From assembly GCA_004357435.1 (NCBI GenBank), contig SMVS01000081.1:1-16782 (forward strand): a DNA stretch of 16,782 nucleotides. Direction: 5' to 3'. This document shows, in pieces, positions 1-8,467 of the stretch; position 1 is the first letter of the stretch, and each line of letters opens with the position of its first letter. Below the pieces are notes generated by a model, which had not been told where the DNA came from, did no database searches, and was given only the letters and a program-made list of their open reading frames with translations. The position numbers and the translations under genes were made by a program. Source of the stretch: Nitrospina sp. Its GTDB lineage: Bacteria; Nitrospinota; Nitrospinia; Nitrospinales; Nitrospinaceae.

Positions 1-495
1 ATTGTCAACTTTGACGAAGTGGTCCATCGCGGGATCGAGGGCTTGATTAAAGTCGCTGGCATCGGGCCTAAAAAAGCAGAGGCCATACTGGAGTTCGCGA
101 TATCCCAAATTGCTCTGCGGCCTTCGAAACCCAAAAAGACAGAATCAAGCGCTGGGCAGGAAGACACTTTGACTGACCCAGCTCTGGGGGCCGGTGAGGA
201 AGCGACCGAAGGAACGGATGCCCCTGCCGCTGAATCTGAAGAGGCGGCATCGGCTGAAGAAGTGGTGGACGCTCCTCAGGAGGAGGAGGAAGATCAGGAG
301 TTGGGATTGGATGAACTGGTCGATATCGACCCGAAGGTGATCAAATTGCTTGAGAAAAACGGTTTCCAGACCATCGCTGAACTTTCCGTGACCGGGCCGG
401 AGGAATTGTTTGCCATGGAAGGCATCAATGAGGAGCTGGCAAAAAACCTGGTCGATCAGGCTAAACAATTAATAGAAAAATTTGAAAATGCATAA
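1..495 (+). CDS. nusA: Transcription termination/antitermination factor NusA, C-terminal part (5' truncated by window edge)
   Basis: The reading frame is open from base 1 to the TAA at 493-495, giving 164 residues with no start inside the window; the GTG at base 19 is an internal valine. Two helix-hairpin-helix-like repeats are visible. The first is near the left edge (KVAGIGPKKAEAILEFA). The second is at the C-terminus (LLEKNGFQTIAELSV, then MEGINEELAKNL). They are separated by a long acidic Ala/Glu-rich linker at about 180-320 that contains a run of four Glu. This matches the C-terminal acidic-repeat region of NusA, which in E. coli contacts the RNA polymerase alpha subunit. NusA modulates pausing, termination and antitermination. 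The position directly before infB is the widespread nusA-infB order and strongly supports the call. The S1 and KH domains would lie upstream of the window. Confidence 0.9.
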   Translation: MVNFDEVVHRGIEGLIKVAGIGPKKAEAILEFAISQIALRPSKPKKTESSAGQEDTLTDPALGAGEEATEGTDAPAAESEEAASAEEVVDAPQEEEEDQELGLDELVDIDPKVIKLLEKNGFQTIAELSVTGPEELFAMEGINEELAKNLVDQAKQLIEKFENA

Positions 496-553
496 GAAGA
501 ATTTCTTTATAATCATTTCAGGGTCAAACCTTTAAAGAGATCCGGAGAACTGC

Positions 554-2914
554 GTGGGCAAAATAAGAATCAATAAATTAGCGTTGGAACTGAACATTCA
601 AAATGACCAGATCATCGATCAATTGCAGAAGAAGGATTGCCTGGTCAAGAACTATATGAGTTCCATCGATGCGGAAATGGCCGATTATATTCGGGAATTA
701 TTTAGTGAGAAACCGGCGGTCAAAGACAAGCAAAAAACCGGGAAAACCCAAACAAAAAAAATCATTAAGTCCGCCGCGAAGACTAAAGCCCCGGTAGGCA
801 AATCCAAGACAGCCAAAATCATTTCGAAGGCCAAAAAACCGGCAGTCGTCAGCCCGGGAAAACCTAAAGCAACCCCTAAAAAGGCCGCCACGGTAGCCAA
901 AGCACCGGCGACCGTCAGAGCCAAAACCGCCAAAGCGGCTCCTAAGACCGACCCATCAGACAAACCCAAAGCGGGGCGAAAGTTGGGTCTGAAAATCGTC
1001 AAAAAGGAAGATCTGGTAAAAAAGGCCAAGAAAGCCAAAGGGAAGGAGGTTGTCGCCGAAAAAAAATCCGCGGCCCAGCCCGCACCGGCCCAGCCCAAAC
1101 CAGTAGCGGACATACCTGTGTCACCCGCCTCACCATCGGCTGAGGAAGCGGTTGAAGAAAAATTTGAGACGATTGAACTCTTTTCAAGCAACCCGGTTCG
1201 TGACCTCGCTGAGAAAATGAAGTGCCCTCCCAATGACATCATTTTGGACCTCATGTCTTTCGGCATCATGGCGACCATCAACCAAACACTGGATTTCGAA
1301 ATCGCCTCGAAAATTGCGGACAAGCGTGGCTATGAAGTTAAATTAATTTCGCCGGAAGAGGAGTTGGGTCTCGACGAGGAAGAGGAGGAGGAAAGCGGTC
1401 CTGAGGACCAGGTTCTCCGGCCTCCAATCATAACGATCATGGGCCACGTGGACCATGGGAAAACTTCATTATTGGATGCCATTCGTAAAACCAATGTCAC
1501 CGGAAGTGAAAAAGGCGGGATCACTCAGCATATTGGCGCCTATCAGGTCGATATTCAAGGCAAGACTCTGACTTTTCTGGATACGCCCGGACATGAAGCG
1601 TTCACCGCCATGCGGGCGCGCGGCGTCCAAATCACCGACTTTGTGGTTCTGGTCGTGGCCGCGGATGATGGCATCAAACCACAAACCAAGGAAGCGATCG
1701 ACCATGCCAATGCCGCCGGTGTCCCCCTGGTGGTGGCGATCAACAAAATCGACAAAGCGGATGCCAAACCGGAAGAAGTTAAAAAACAACTGGCCGACAT
1801 GAATCTTCTGCCGGAGGAATGGGGAGGACAAACCATATTTGCTGAGGTTTCCGCCCTCACCGGCGCTGGCGTGGACAAACTTTTGGAATTACTGCTTCTC
1901 CAGGCTGAAATCATGGAGATGAAGGCGGACCCTAAGCTTCGGGCGCGTGGCGTGGTGATTGAATCCCAACTTGATGTCGGGCGCGGCCCGGTGGCTACAG
2001 TCATCATTCAAAAAGGAACTTTGAAGATCGGCGACCCCTTCATCGTGGGCAATTATTTTGGGAAAGTCCGGGCGCTGACCAACTACCTGGGTAAAAGTAT
2101 AAAAGTCGCTTCTCTATCAACTCCGGTCGAAGTGGTCGGTATGACAGAAGTGCCCATCCCCGGCTCACGGTTCATGGTGGTTAAAGATGAAAAACGAGCT
2201 CGCCAGTTGAGCGCCACGCGGATTCAGAAAGATCGCGAATCGGCTCTGGCTAAAAAACCGCGCATCACCATGGAAGACCTGCATCAGCAAATCGTGGAAG
2301 GTAAAATTCATGAACTCAACCTGATCATCAAAGCCGATGTGCAGGGCTCCATTCAAGCCGTGCAAGAAGCTTTTTCCAAACTGGAGACGGACAAAGTACG
2401 GGTGAAAATCATTCACGATGCGGTCGGTGGGATCACCGAGTCTGACGTCCTGCTGGCCAGTGCCTCCAACGCTATCATTATCGGATTCAATGTTCGACCC
2501 ACTGAAAAGGCCGGCAGTATGGCTATTCAGGAAAAAGTGGATGTCGAGCTTTACAGCATCATTTATGACGCTATCAACGATGTCAAAAAAGCCATGGAAG
2601 GCTTGCTGGAACCGGTATTCAAGGAAAGGATCACCGGTCGCGCCGAGGTGCGGGAAGTTTTCACCATTCCCAAAGTTGGCATGATTGCCGGATGCCAAGT
2701 GATTTCGGGTAGTATCGAGCGCAACGTGAAGGCCCGGCTGGTGCGCGACAGTGTGGTGGTTCATGAAGGTAAAATCCAATCCTTGAGAAGGTTCAAGGAC
2801 GATGTCAAGGAAGTGTCATCCGGTTACGAATGCGGCTTGGCCTTTGAAAAGTTTCAGGATCTCAAGCAAGGGGACATCGTGGAACCCTTTGTTTTGGAAG
2901 AAGTGACTCCTTAA
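554..2914 (+). CDS. infB: Translation initiation factor IF-2
   Basis: This is a full-length IF2 of 786 residues. IF2 is the GTPase that delivers initiator fMet-tRNA to the 30S subunit and promotes subunit joining. An IF2_N domain occupies residues 1-50, followed by a long Lys/Ala/Pro-rich low-complexity linker at about 57-200. A second IF2_N-like module (NPVRDLAEKMKCPPNDIIL) starts at residue 213, followed by an acidic patch near 275-285. The G domain carries G1 GHVDHGKT (297-304), G3 DTPGH (343-347) and G4 NKID (397-400). Beta-barrel and C-terminal fMet-tRNA-binding domains follow, with HDAVGGITESDV in domain III. The start is GTG, chosen because GGAGA lies at 544-548 and the IF2_N domain begins at once. 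It is 58 bp downstream of nusA, in the same operon. Confidence 0.98.
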   Translation: MGKIRINKLALELNIQNDQIIDQLQKKDCLVKNYMSSIDAEMADYIRELFSEKPAVKDKQKTGKTQTKKIIKSAAKTKAPVGKSKTAKIISKAKKPAVVSPGKPKATPKKAATVAKAPATVRAKTAKAAPKTDPSDKPKAGRKLGLKIVKKEDLVKKAKKAKGKEVVAEKKSAAQPAPAQPKPVADIPVSPASPSAEEAVEEKFETIELFSSNPVRDLAEKMKCPPNDIILDLMSFGIMATINQTLDFEIASKIADKRGYEVKLISPEEELGLDEEEEEESGPEDQVLRPPIITIMGHVDHGKTSLLDAIRKTNVTGSEKGGITQHIGAYQVDIQGKTLTFLDTPGHEAFTAMRARGVQITDFVVLVVAADDGIKPQTKEAIDHANAAGVPLVVAINKIDKADAKPEEVKKQLADMNLLPEEWGGQTIFAEVSALTGAGVDKLLELLLLQAEIMEMKADPKLRARGVVIESQLDVGRGPVATVIIQKGTLKIGDPFIVGNYFGKVRALTNYLGKSIKVASLSTPVEVVGMTEVPIPGSRFMVVKDEKRARQLSATRIQKDRESALAKKPRITMEDLHQQIVEGKIHELNLIIKADVQGSIQAVQEAFSKLETDKVRVKIIHDAVGGITESDVLLASASNAIIIGFNVRPTEKAGSMAIQEKVDVELYSIIYDAINDVKKAMEGLLEPVFKERITGRAEVREVFTIPKVGMIAGCQVISGSIERNVKARLVRDSVVVHEGKIQSLRRFKDDVKEVSSGYECGLAFEKFQDLKQGDIVEPFVLEEVTP

Positions 2915-2936
2915 GAATTCCGTCAGGAATATCGCC

Positions 2937-3251
2937 ATGAAAGTGGGTTGCTGTTCACTCAAATTTTATCTACACGGCAATAGCTCGTTAAAAGGCAAAA
3001 GAAAAGTGGTGCGATCCATTAAAGATCGTGTCAAAAACAAGTTCAATGTCTCTATTTCCGAGGTCGGCGATCAGGATCTTTGGCAAAGTATTCATTTGGG
3101 GATTGCCGCCGTCAGCTCCGATGCCAAATACCTTGAAGGTTTGTTGCAAAAGGTCACGGACTTCATCGACAATATGCACTTGGCGGAAATGACGGAGTCC
3201 AGAGTCGAATTGATTCACCTTGGAAAGGATAACCCCGGAACAATGTTTTGA
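2937..3251 (+). CDS. ylxP: DUF503 family protein (YlxP-like)
   Basis: The protein has 104 residues and starts MKVGCCSLKFYLHGNSSLKGKR, with the Ser-Leu-Lys-x-Lys-Arg motif followed by VVRSIKDRVKNKFNVSISEVGDQD. This is the signature of the small DUF503/YlxP family, found almost always between infB and rbfA. The family is a single alpha/beta domain. A ribosome-related role is suggested by its conserved neighbourhood, but its biochemical function is not settled. The start follows AGGA (2925-2928) at normal spacing, 22 bp after infB. Length and composition are normal for the family. The family call is secure; the cellular function is unknown. Confidence 0.9.
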   Translation: MKVGCCSLKFYLHGNSSLKGKRKVVRSIKDRVKNKFNVSISEVGDQDLWQSIHLGIAAVSSDAKYLEGLLQKVTDFIDNMHLAEMTESRVELIHLGKDNPGTMF

Positions 3252-3271
3252 AATCCGGGTACAGGTGAACC

Positions 3272-3619
3272 ATGCGTTACAAAAGATCGTTGCGAGTTCA
3301 GGAGTTGTTGCTGGAGGAAATCTCCAAATTACTGATCCATGGGCTGAAGGACCCCCGCATCGGCTTCGTCACCCTCACCCGAGTCGAACTGAGCGACAAC
3401 CTCAAACATGCCAGGGTGATGGTCAGTATTATGGGGGACATAAAACAGAAAGAAGAGTCGCTGACAGGGTTGAACAGCGCCAAAGGGTTTATTCGCGGAC
3501 AACTGGGGCGCAGTCTCCATTTGAGATACATTCCGGAACTGGAATTTAAAATAGATAAGTCCGCCGAACATGTCGAAAAAATCACCAAGATCCTAAGTGA
3601 GTTGCACCATGAGCCTTAA
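3272..3619 (+). CDS. rbfA: 30S ribosome-binding factor RbfA
   Basis: This 115-residue protein fits RbfA, a single KH-like-domain factor that binds 30S precursors and is needed for late 16S rRNA 5'-end maturation and cold adaptation. The N-terminus (MRYKRSLRVQELLLEEISKLL) and the GLKDPRIGFVTLTRVELSDNLKHARVMVSI segment contain the typical family motifs (KDPRIGFVTVT, D..A.V.VS). The C-terminal helix has the usual pattern of RbfA (LRYIPELEF, then SAEHVEKITKIL). It starts 20 bp after ylxP with AGGTGA (3263-3268) just upstream. Its last 11 bases overlap the start of truB, so the two genes are probably translationally coupled. Confidence 0.95.
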   Translation: MRYKRSLRVQELLLEEISKLLIHGLKDPRIGFVTLTRVELSDNLKHARVMVSIMGDIKQKEESLTGLNSAKGFIRGQLGRSLHLRYIPELEFKIDKSAEHVEKITKILSELHHEP

Positions 3620-4550
3620 TGAAGTTGTCAATATCCATAAACCGGTGGGTCCTTCTTCCTTTGCCATGGTGCAGGCGGTCAGAAAAGTGCTGAACGTCAA
3701 AAAAGCCGGGCATATTGGGACTCTGGATCCCTTGGCTGAGGGGGTTTTGCCTATTTGCCTTGATCGGGCCACCCGCATCATTCAGTTTATGGTCGGCCTA
3801 TCCAAAGTTTACCAGGGCACACTCACCTTGGGCTCGGTCACCGATACCCAGGACCAGTCCGGAAAAGTTCTCGCCACGGCAGACGCCAGCGGCGTGACGG
3901 AGCCACAGGTGCGTGAGGCGTTGAGTTCCTATGTGGGTGAGCAGGGACAAATTCCACCCATGTTCTCCGCCAAGAAAAAAAATGGCGTTCCTCTGTACAA
4001 AATGGCCAGGAATGGTGTTACTATCAGCAGGGATCCAGTCACTATCCACATTTATTCCATAGAATTTCTGGGAATGAACGGTAACGAAGTGACATTCAGG
4101 GCCCATTGTTCGTCGGGAACCTACATACGTACGCTCTGCCATGACTTGGGTCAGAAACTCGGATGCGGCGCTCATATGAGCAAGTTGGTCCGTGAACGTG
4201 TCGGGAGTTTCGATTTAAAGTCTTCCCTGACCTTGGAAGAATTGAAACACGCCCAAACCGATGGAAGCCTTTCCGAAAAGCTCCTGCAAACGGATCAGGC
4301 TTTATCCTTTATGCCGGAAATCAGGGTGAACCCCGATCGAGTCGAATCCATCCTGCATGGAGTGGCGTTGACCAAGTCCTCCGTTTGCAAAGCTTCTCAC
4401 CGGTTAAGTCCGGGGATGAATTTTCGAGTCACCAGCGAAAACAATCCTCTGGTGGCCATCGTCGTGCCTTTGGTGGACCAGAATGCATTTGACACCATGC
4501 GGCCCGAGCAAGCCGCATTTAAATTAAAACGAGTACTGATTTCAAATTGA
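3609..4550 (+). CDS. truB: tRNA pseudouridine(55) synthase TruB
   Basis: TruB makes pseudouridine 55 in the T-loop of elongator tRNAs. The protein has 313 residues from ATG 3609. The N-terminus reads VVNIHKPVGPSSF (family pattern: hxIxKPxGxTS), and the catalytic motif GHIGTLDPLAEGVLP places the nucleophilic Asp at residue 40. A second conserved block is IPPMFSAKKKNGVPLYKMAR, followed by SSGTYIRTLCHDLG. A PUA-like C-terminal portion completes the usual length. A GTG at 3597 in the same frame could add four residues. I prefer ATG 3609 because GTGAG (3597-3601) then serves as the ribosome-binding site and the KPxG motif falls at the usual distance from the start. The start lies inside the rbfA 3' end. 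Confidence 0.95.
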   Translation: MSLNEVVNIHKPVGPSSFAMVQAVRKVLNVKKAGHIGTLDPLAEGVLPICLDRATRIIQFMVGLSKVYQGTLTLGSVTDTQDQSGKVLATADASGVTEPQVREALSSYVGEQGQIPPMFSAKKKNGVPLYKMARNGVTISRDPVTIHIYSIEFLGMNGNEVTFRAHCSSGTYIRTLCHDLGQKLGCGAHMSKLVRERVGSFDLKSSLTLEELKHAQTDGSLSEKLLQTDQALSFMPEIRVNPDRVESILHGVALTKSSVCKASHRLSPGMNFRVTSENNPLVAIVVPLVDQNAFDTMRPEQAAFKLKRVLISN

Positions 4551-4569
4551 TACAACGGAGATTGAGAAA

Positions 4570-4839
4570 ATGGCACTGACCAAAGAAAGCAAATCTGGCA
4601 TTATTGAAAAGTTCCAACTAGGTGAAGGCGATACCGGATCTTCGGAAGTCCAGATAGCTTTATTGACAAATCGATTGAACTATTTAACGGATCATTTCAA
4701 AACCCACAGCAAGGATCATCATTCCAGGCGGGGCTTGATTCGCATTGTAAACAGAAGGCGCAAATTACTGGACCATTTGAAAAGAGAAGATGTCCAACGA
4801 TACCAGAATATAATCAAAGAACTGGGAATCAGGCGCTAA
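4570..4839 (+). CDS. rpsO: 30S ribosomal protein S15
   Basis: This is an 89-residue protein, the standard S15 length. S15 is a primary binder of the central domain of 16S rRNA. The family core is obvious: DTGSSEVQIALLTNRLNYLTDH, followed by HSKDHHSRRGLIRIVNRRRKLLDHLK. GGAG lies about ten bases upstream of the ATG. In many bacteria S15 represses its own mRNA through a leader structure. The short truB-rpsO gap here (19 bp) leaves little room for a separate leader, so any such element would have to include the end of truB and the start of rpsO; I do not see a clear one. rpsO-pnp is a conserved gene pair. Confidence 0.98.
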   Translation: MALTKESKSGIIEKFQLGEGDTGSSEVQIALLTNRLNYLTDHFKTHSKDHHSRRGLIRIVNRRRKLLDHLKREDVQRYQNIIKELGIRR

Positions 4840-4859
4840 ACAAGATCGGAGAATTTTTA

Positions 4860-6965
4860 ATGCAAGAAAAAGTTGAAGTGGACTTGGACGGAAAGTCCGT
4901 GTCGTTTGAAGCGGGATGGCTCGCTAAACAGGCCAACGGCTCTGTGGTGGTTCGACAGGGCGATACCATGGTGCTGGTGACAGCGACCATGGCTAAAAGT
5001 CAAAGGGAGGGCATAGACTTTTTTCCTCTGACCGTAGATTACCGGGAAAAAACCTACGCCGCGGGGCGAATCCCCGGCGGCTATCTGAAACGGGAAGCCC
5101 GGCCCGGAGATCAGGAAACCCTGACCTGCCGGTTGATAGACCGGCCCCTGCGGCCGCTGTTTCCGAGTGAATTCAGGAATGAAACACAGATCGTTTGCCT
5201 GGTCATTTCGCACGACCAGGAAAATCCTTCTGACATCATCGCCCTCGGGGCGGCATCCACCGCTTTGTTGATCTCGGACATTCCCTTCAACAACCCAGTC
5301 GCCGGAGTGCGGGTGGCCAGAGTCGATGGCGCGTTCGTCGTCAACCCCACCTATGAAGAAACCAAAAACAGTGACATGAACCTGATCATGGCAGGTACAG
5401 CCGATGGCATCGTTATGGTCGAAGCCGGCGCCAACGAACTGAGTGAAGATGTCATGATGAACGCTCTGGAATACGGCCATCAGCACATCAAGAAACTCGT
5501 GGCGGCTCAAATCGAGTTGAAGAATAAGCTGGGCAAAGAAAAAATTTCGGTAGCCACCAAAGAAATCAATCAGGAACTGCATACCAAGGCCACCGATTCA
5601 GTGCGTCCTGGTATCGAAGCCGCCATGGAGATTTCTAAAAAGGCGGAACGGCAGGCGGCCATCGACAAAGTGCAAGAGGGCATGATGGAAGCTTTCAATC
5701 CGGAAGCCGACGACGACTTGAAAGGCGAACTCAAAGATATCTTTCATGACGCCGAGAAAGCGGTGGTACGCAACATGATTTTGGAAAAGCAATCGCGCGT
5801 GGACGGCCGGGGTTTGAAAGACATCCGCCCCATCACCTGTCAGGTCGGATACTTACCGCGGGTTCACGGTTCCTCCATTTTCACGCGCGGGGAAACTCAA
5901 GCGTTGGTCAGTGTCACGCTGGGCACCGCTTCCGACGAACAACGGATGGACACACTGGACTTCAAAGGCACCAAGAATTTCATGTTGCATTACAACTTCC
6001 CCGCCTTCTGCACCGGCGAAGTCAAGTTTCTCTCCGGTCCCGGACGCCGCGAGATCGGCCACGGCATGCTGGCCGAAAGAGCTTTGCTTCCAATGTTGCC
6101 GTCCCGGGAAAGTTTTCCTTATACGATTCGCATCGTATCGGAAATCCTGGAGTCCAACGGCTCCTCCTCCATGGCTTCGGTTTGCGGCGGCACTTTGTCC
6201 TTGATGGACGCAGGCGTGCCGATCAAAGAAGCGGTGGCCGGAATCGCCATGGGCTTGATCAAGGATGGCGACAAGGTCGCCATTTTGTCGGATATTCTCG
6301 GCTCGGAAGATCACCTGGGAGACATGGACTTCAAAGTGGCCGGCACCCGCAACGGGATCACCGCCCTGCAGATGGACATCAAAATCGCCGGGCTGAGCAA
6401 GGAACTGATGGCTACCGCCCTGGAACAGGCCCGCGAAGGTCGGTTGCATATTCTCGGGGAAATGTCGAAAGCGCTGGCACAGCCGCGGCCCGAAATGTCC
6501 AAGTATGCACCGCGCATCATCACCATCAAGGTGCCGGTCGACAAGATCAGGGATGTCATTGGAGCGGGCGGGAAAGTCATCCGCGGCATCATCGACAAGA
6601 CCGGGGTCAGCATTGACATCAACGACGATGGCAGCGTATTGATCGCTTCCAACGATAGCGCGGCCTCAGATATGGCCATTGAGATGATCCAAAACCTCGT
6701 GCAGGATGTCGAAGTCGGCAAGAAATACCTCGGCAAGGTCAAGAAGATCATGGATTTTGGCGCCTTCGTGGAAATTTTTCCGGGCACCGATGGTCTGGTT
6801 CACATTTCGCAGATTTGTGATCGCCGGATCAACAAGGTGACCGACGAAATTCAGGAGGGTGACGAAATCGTGGTGAAGGTGATCGATGTGGACCGCAACG
6901 GCAAGGTCAAGCTGAGCCGTAAGGAAGCCATGCGGGACGAAGCCGCCACCGCTACCGCAAAATAG
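4860..6965 (+). CDS. pnp: Polyribonucleotide nucleotidyltransferase (PNPase)
   Basis: PNPase is the phosphorolytic 3'-5' exoribonuclease of the RNA degradosome, acting as a trimer. The protein has 701 residues, a normal length. Two RNase PH-like domains are present. The first contains GRIPGGYLKREARPGDQETL with RLIDRPLRPLF; the second contains the SGPGRREIGHGMLAERAL active-site block (Ser392 to Glu398 is SGPGRRE). An all-alpha linker lies between them. The C-terminus has a KH domain with IGAGGKVIRGI (IGAGG at 567-571) and an S1 domain from about residue 620 (YLGKVKKIMDFGAFVEIFPG...DGLVHISQI). The ATG is preceded by GGAG (4848-4851), 20 bp behind rpsO. It is the last gene of the operon, followed by a strong terminator. 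Confidence 0.98.
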   Translation: MQEKVEVDLDGKSVSFEAGWLAKQANGSVVVRQGDTMVLVTATMAKSQREGIDFFPLTVDYREKTYAAGRIPGGYLKREARPGDQETLTCRLIDRPLRPLFPSEFRNETQIVCLVISHDQENPSDIIALGAASTALLISDIPFNNPVAGVRVARVDGAFVVNPTYEETKNSDMNLIMAGTADGIVMVEAGANELSEDVMMNALEYGHQHIKKLVAAQIELKNKLGKEKISVATKEINQELHTKATDSVRPGIEAAMEISKKAERQAAIDKVQEGMMEAFNPEADDDLKGELKDIFHDAEKAVVRNMILEKQSRVDGRGLKDIRPITCQVGYLPRVHGSSIFTRGETQALVSVTLGTASDEQRMDTLDFKGTKNFMLHYNFPAFCTGEVKFLSGPGRREIGHGMLAERALLPMLPSRESFPYTIRIVSEILESNGSSSMASVCGGTLSLMDAGVPIKEAVAGIAMGLIKDGDKVAILSDILGSEDHLGDMDFKVAGTRNGITALQMDIKIAGLSKELMATALEQAREGRLHILGEMSKALAQPRPEMSKYAPRIITIKVPVDKIRDVIGAGGKVIRGIIDKTGVSIDINDDGSVLIASNDSAASDMAIEMIQNLVQDVEVGKKYLGKVKKIMDFGAFVEIFPGTDGLVHISQICDRRINKVTDEIQEGDEIVVKVIDVDRNGKVKLSRKEAMRDEAATATAK

Positions 6966-6980
6966 TATTTGTCATTGCCA

Positions 6981-7018
6981 GCGGGTTCGCCGGGTTGCCG
7001 GTGAACCCGCTTTTTTTT
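6981..7018 (+). terminator. Intrinsic terminator of the nusA-pnp operon
   Basis: A 13-bp GC-rich stem pairs 6981-6993 with 6998-7010 with one G-T wobble. The loop is 4 nt (GTTG) and eight T follow at 7011-7018. It begins 15 bp after the pnp stop. There is no T-tract in the opposite direction, so it should act only on the plus strand and would not stop transcripts from surE. Confidence 0.93.
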
Positions 7019-7050
7019 GCCACACCCCATCCCGGTAAGCGGACCCCTCT

Positions 7051-7806
7051 TTAAAACTCGATATTCCATTCGCGGAGGGTGGCAATCGCTTGGAAGTGGG
7101 TCAGATCGAAATGGATGGGAGTGATGGAGATATAATTTTCCGCCACCATCTCGCAGTCCGTCCCCTGCTCCACCTCATTGAATTTCATTTCGCCCGCCAG
7201 CCAGTAATAAGTGTTGTTGCGAGGGTCCACCCTTTTATCAAATGTTTCAATGACCCTTGATTTACCCTGACGGGTGATCACCGCACCCTTGATTTTCTCC
7301 CGACTCACTGCCGGCACATTGATATTCAAGGAAACCCCTTCCGGCAAACCGTGCTGGATCACCATCGGATAAAATTTGCTGACGAACGACGCGGCGACCG
7401 AAAAATCCTGCGAGTCGAAAGAATCCAGAGAAACGGCGATTGCGGGAACGCCCATGATAGCGGCTTCGGTGGCGGCGGATACGGTGCCAGAGTAGATGGC
7501 ACAGGTGCCCAGGTTGCCGCCCTGGTTGATGCCCGACACCACCAGCTCCGGGGCTTCCTCCAATAAAACGGTGACCGCGATTTTCACGCAATCCGCGGGC
7601 GTCCCGCTCACCGCATAACCCATAAACTGCCCGGCCTCAACAATCTTTCGCACTTTCAGAGGGTTGGAAAGCGTGATGGCGTGGCCCACCGCACTTTGCT
7701 CGGTTTCAGGAGCCACCATGATCACCTCCGCATCCTGCGAGAGTTTCTCCCACAAGGCCCGAATTCCCGGTGCATTGTAGCCGTCATCATTTGTGAGTAC
7801 GATCAT
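7051..7806 (-). CDS. surE: 5'/3'-nucleotidase SurE
   Basis: SurE is a metal-dependent nucleoside monophosphate phosphatase. The protein has 251 residues, as expected. The metal-binding residues are visible: Asp7 and Asp8 in LTNDDGYNAPG, Ser38 in APETEQSAVGH, and Asn94 in VVSGINQGGNLG. The family motif SGTPADCVK is at 67-75. The start at 7806 is fixed by the family N-terminus (M-x-x-L-x-TNDDG). Upstream of it there is no Shine-Dalgarno sequence: the bases before the ATG are the T-tract and tail of the peroxiredoxin terminator. Expression therefore probably depends on readthrough or on an unseen promoter. The gene converges on pnp. Confidence 0.95.
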   Translation of the reverse strand: MIVLTNDDGYNAPGIRALWEKLSQDAEVIMVAPETEQSAVGHAITLSNPLKVRKIVEAGQFMGYAVSGTPADCVKIAVTVLLEEAPELVVSGINQGGNLGTCAIYSGTVSAATEAAIMGVPAIAVSLDSFDSQDFSVAASFVSKFYPMVIQHGLPEGVSLNINVPAVSREKIKGAVITRQGKSRVIETFDKRVDPRNNTYYWLAGEMKFNEVEQGTDCEMVAENYISITPIHFDLTHFQAIATLREWNIEF

Positions 7807-7812
7807 AAGCGC

Positions 7813-7840
7813 AAAAAAGGCGGACCCGAACAGGCCCGCC
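7813..7840 (-). terminator. Intrinsic terminator downstream of the peroxiredoxin gene
   Basis: On the minus strand an 8-bp stem (7840-7833 with 7826-7819, one G-T pair) has a 6-nt loop and is followed by six T (7818-7813). It lies 40 bp after the peroxiredoxin stop. The T-tract ends only 6 bases before the surE ATG, so it separates the two genes transcriptionally. Confidence 0.85.
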
Positions 7841-7879
7841 TCCCTTTAGATTGGGCTCCCCGGCAGGGAGTCCGTTCGA

Positions 7880-8467
7880 TCAGTTGTGTTTTTGAAAATA
7901 ACTTTGAGATTCCTTCGGGCCGGGCTTCATGGCCTCGTCGCCTTTTCTCCAGTTGGCGGGGCAGACTTCGCCATTCTCTTCATGATGCTGAAGGGAATCC
8001 ACCATGCGGATGGCTTCATCAATGTTCCGCCCCAAAGGCAAATTATTGACCAATTGATGCTGAACGATGCCGTCCTTATCGATCAAAAACAGCCCGCGAA
8101 AAGCGATCCCACCGTCTGCCAGAACATCATAGGCGCGGCTGATATCCTTGTTCAAGTCGGCCACCAGGGGATATTTGATTTCACCCAGACCGCCGCTTTT
8201 GCGATCGGTATTTCTCCAGGCTAGGTGGGAAAACTGGCTGTCGACGGACACCCCAAGCACTTCGGTATTCCGGCTTTCAAAATCTGCGATCTGGTTGCTG
8301 AAGGCAATGATCTCCGTGGGGCAAACAAAGGTAAAATCCAGAGGATAAAAGAAAAGGATGACATACTTCCCCTTATAATCAGAAAGCTTTATTTTTTTAA
8401 ATGTCCCGTCCGGCATGACAGCATCCGCTTCGAAGTCGGGAGCAGGTTTCGCAACAAGTGTGGGCAT
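7880..8467 (-). CDS. Typical 2-Cys peroxiredoxin (AhpC/Prx1 type)
   Basis: This thiol peroxidase reduces H2O2 and alkyl hydroperoxides. The protein has 195 residues. The peroxidatic Cys49 is in FYPLDFTFVCPTEI and the resolving Cys169 is in GEVCPANW; both are the classical Prx1 motifs. The conserved Arg is present in the TDRKSGGLG region. GGLG (92-95) and a C-terminal Tyr-Phe (SYFQKHN) are both present, a combination known to make Prx1 enzymes sensitive to overoxidation. The start at 8467 has AGGAG (complement of 8474-8478) at 6 nt. The gene is divergent from the CDF transporter and ends at its own terminator, so it is probably monocistronic. No reductase partner is in the window. Confidence 0.95.
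   Translation of the reverse strand: MPTLVAKPAPDFEADAVMPDGTFKKIKLSDYKGKYVILFFYPLDFTFVCPTEIIAFSNQIADFESRNTEVLGVSVDSQFSHLAWRNTDRKSGGLGEIKYPLVADLNKDISRAYDVLADGGIAFRGLFLIDKDGIVQHQLVNNLPLGRNIDEAIRMVDSLQHHEENGEVCPANWRKGDEAMKPGPKESQSYFQKHN

Noticed and set aside
554..1200. Lys/Ala/Pro-rich repeats in infB as a possible tandem-repeat element
   Set aside because: This is the normal variable linker of IF2, with no exact DNA repeat unit.
685..1323. 212-residue minus-strand frame opposite infB
   Set aside because: It is the complement of the Lys/Ala-rich infB linker and has the low-complexity pattern expected from that. The sense gene is certain.
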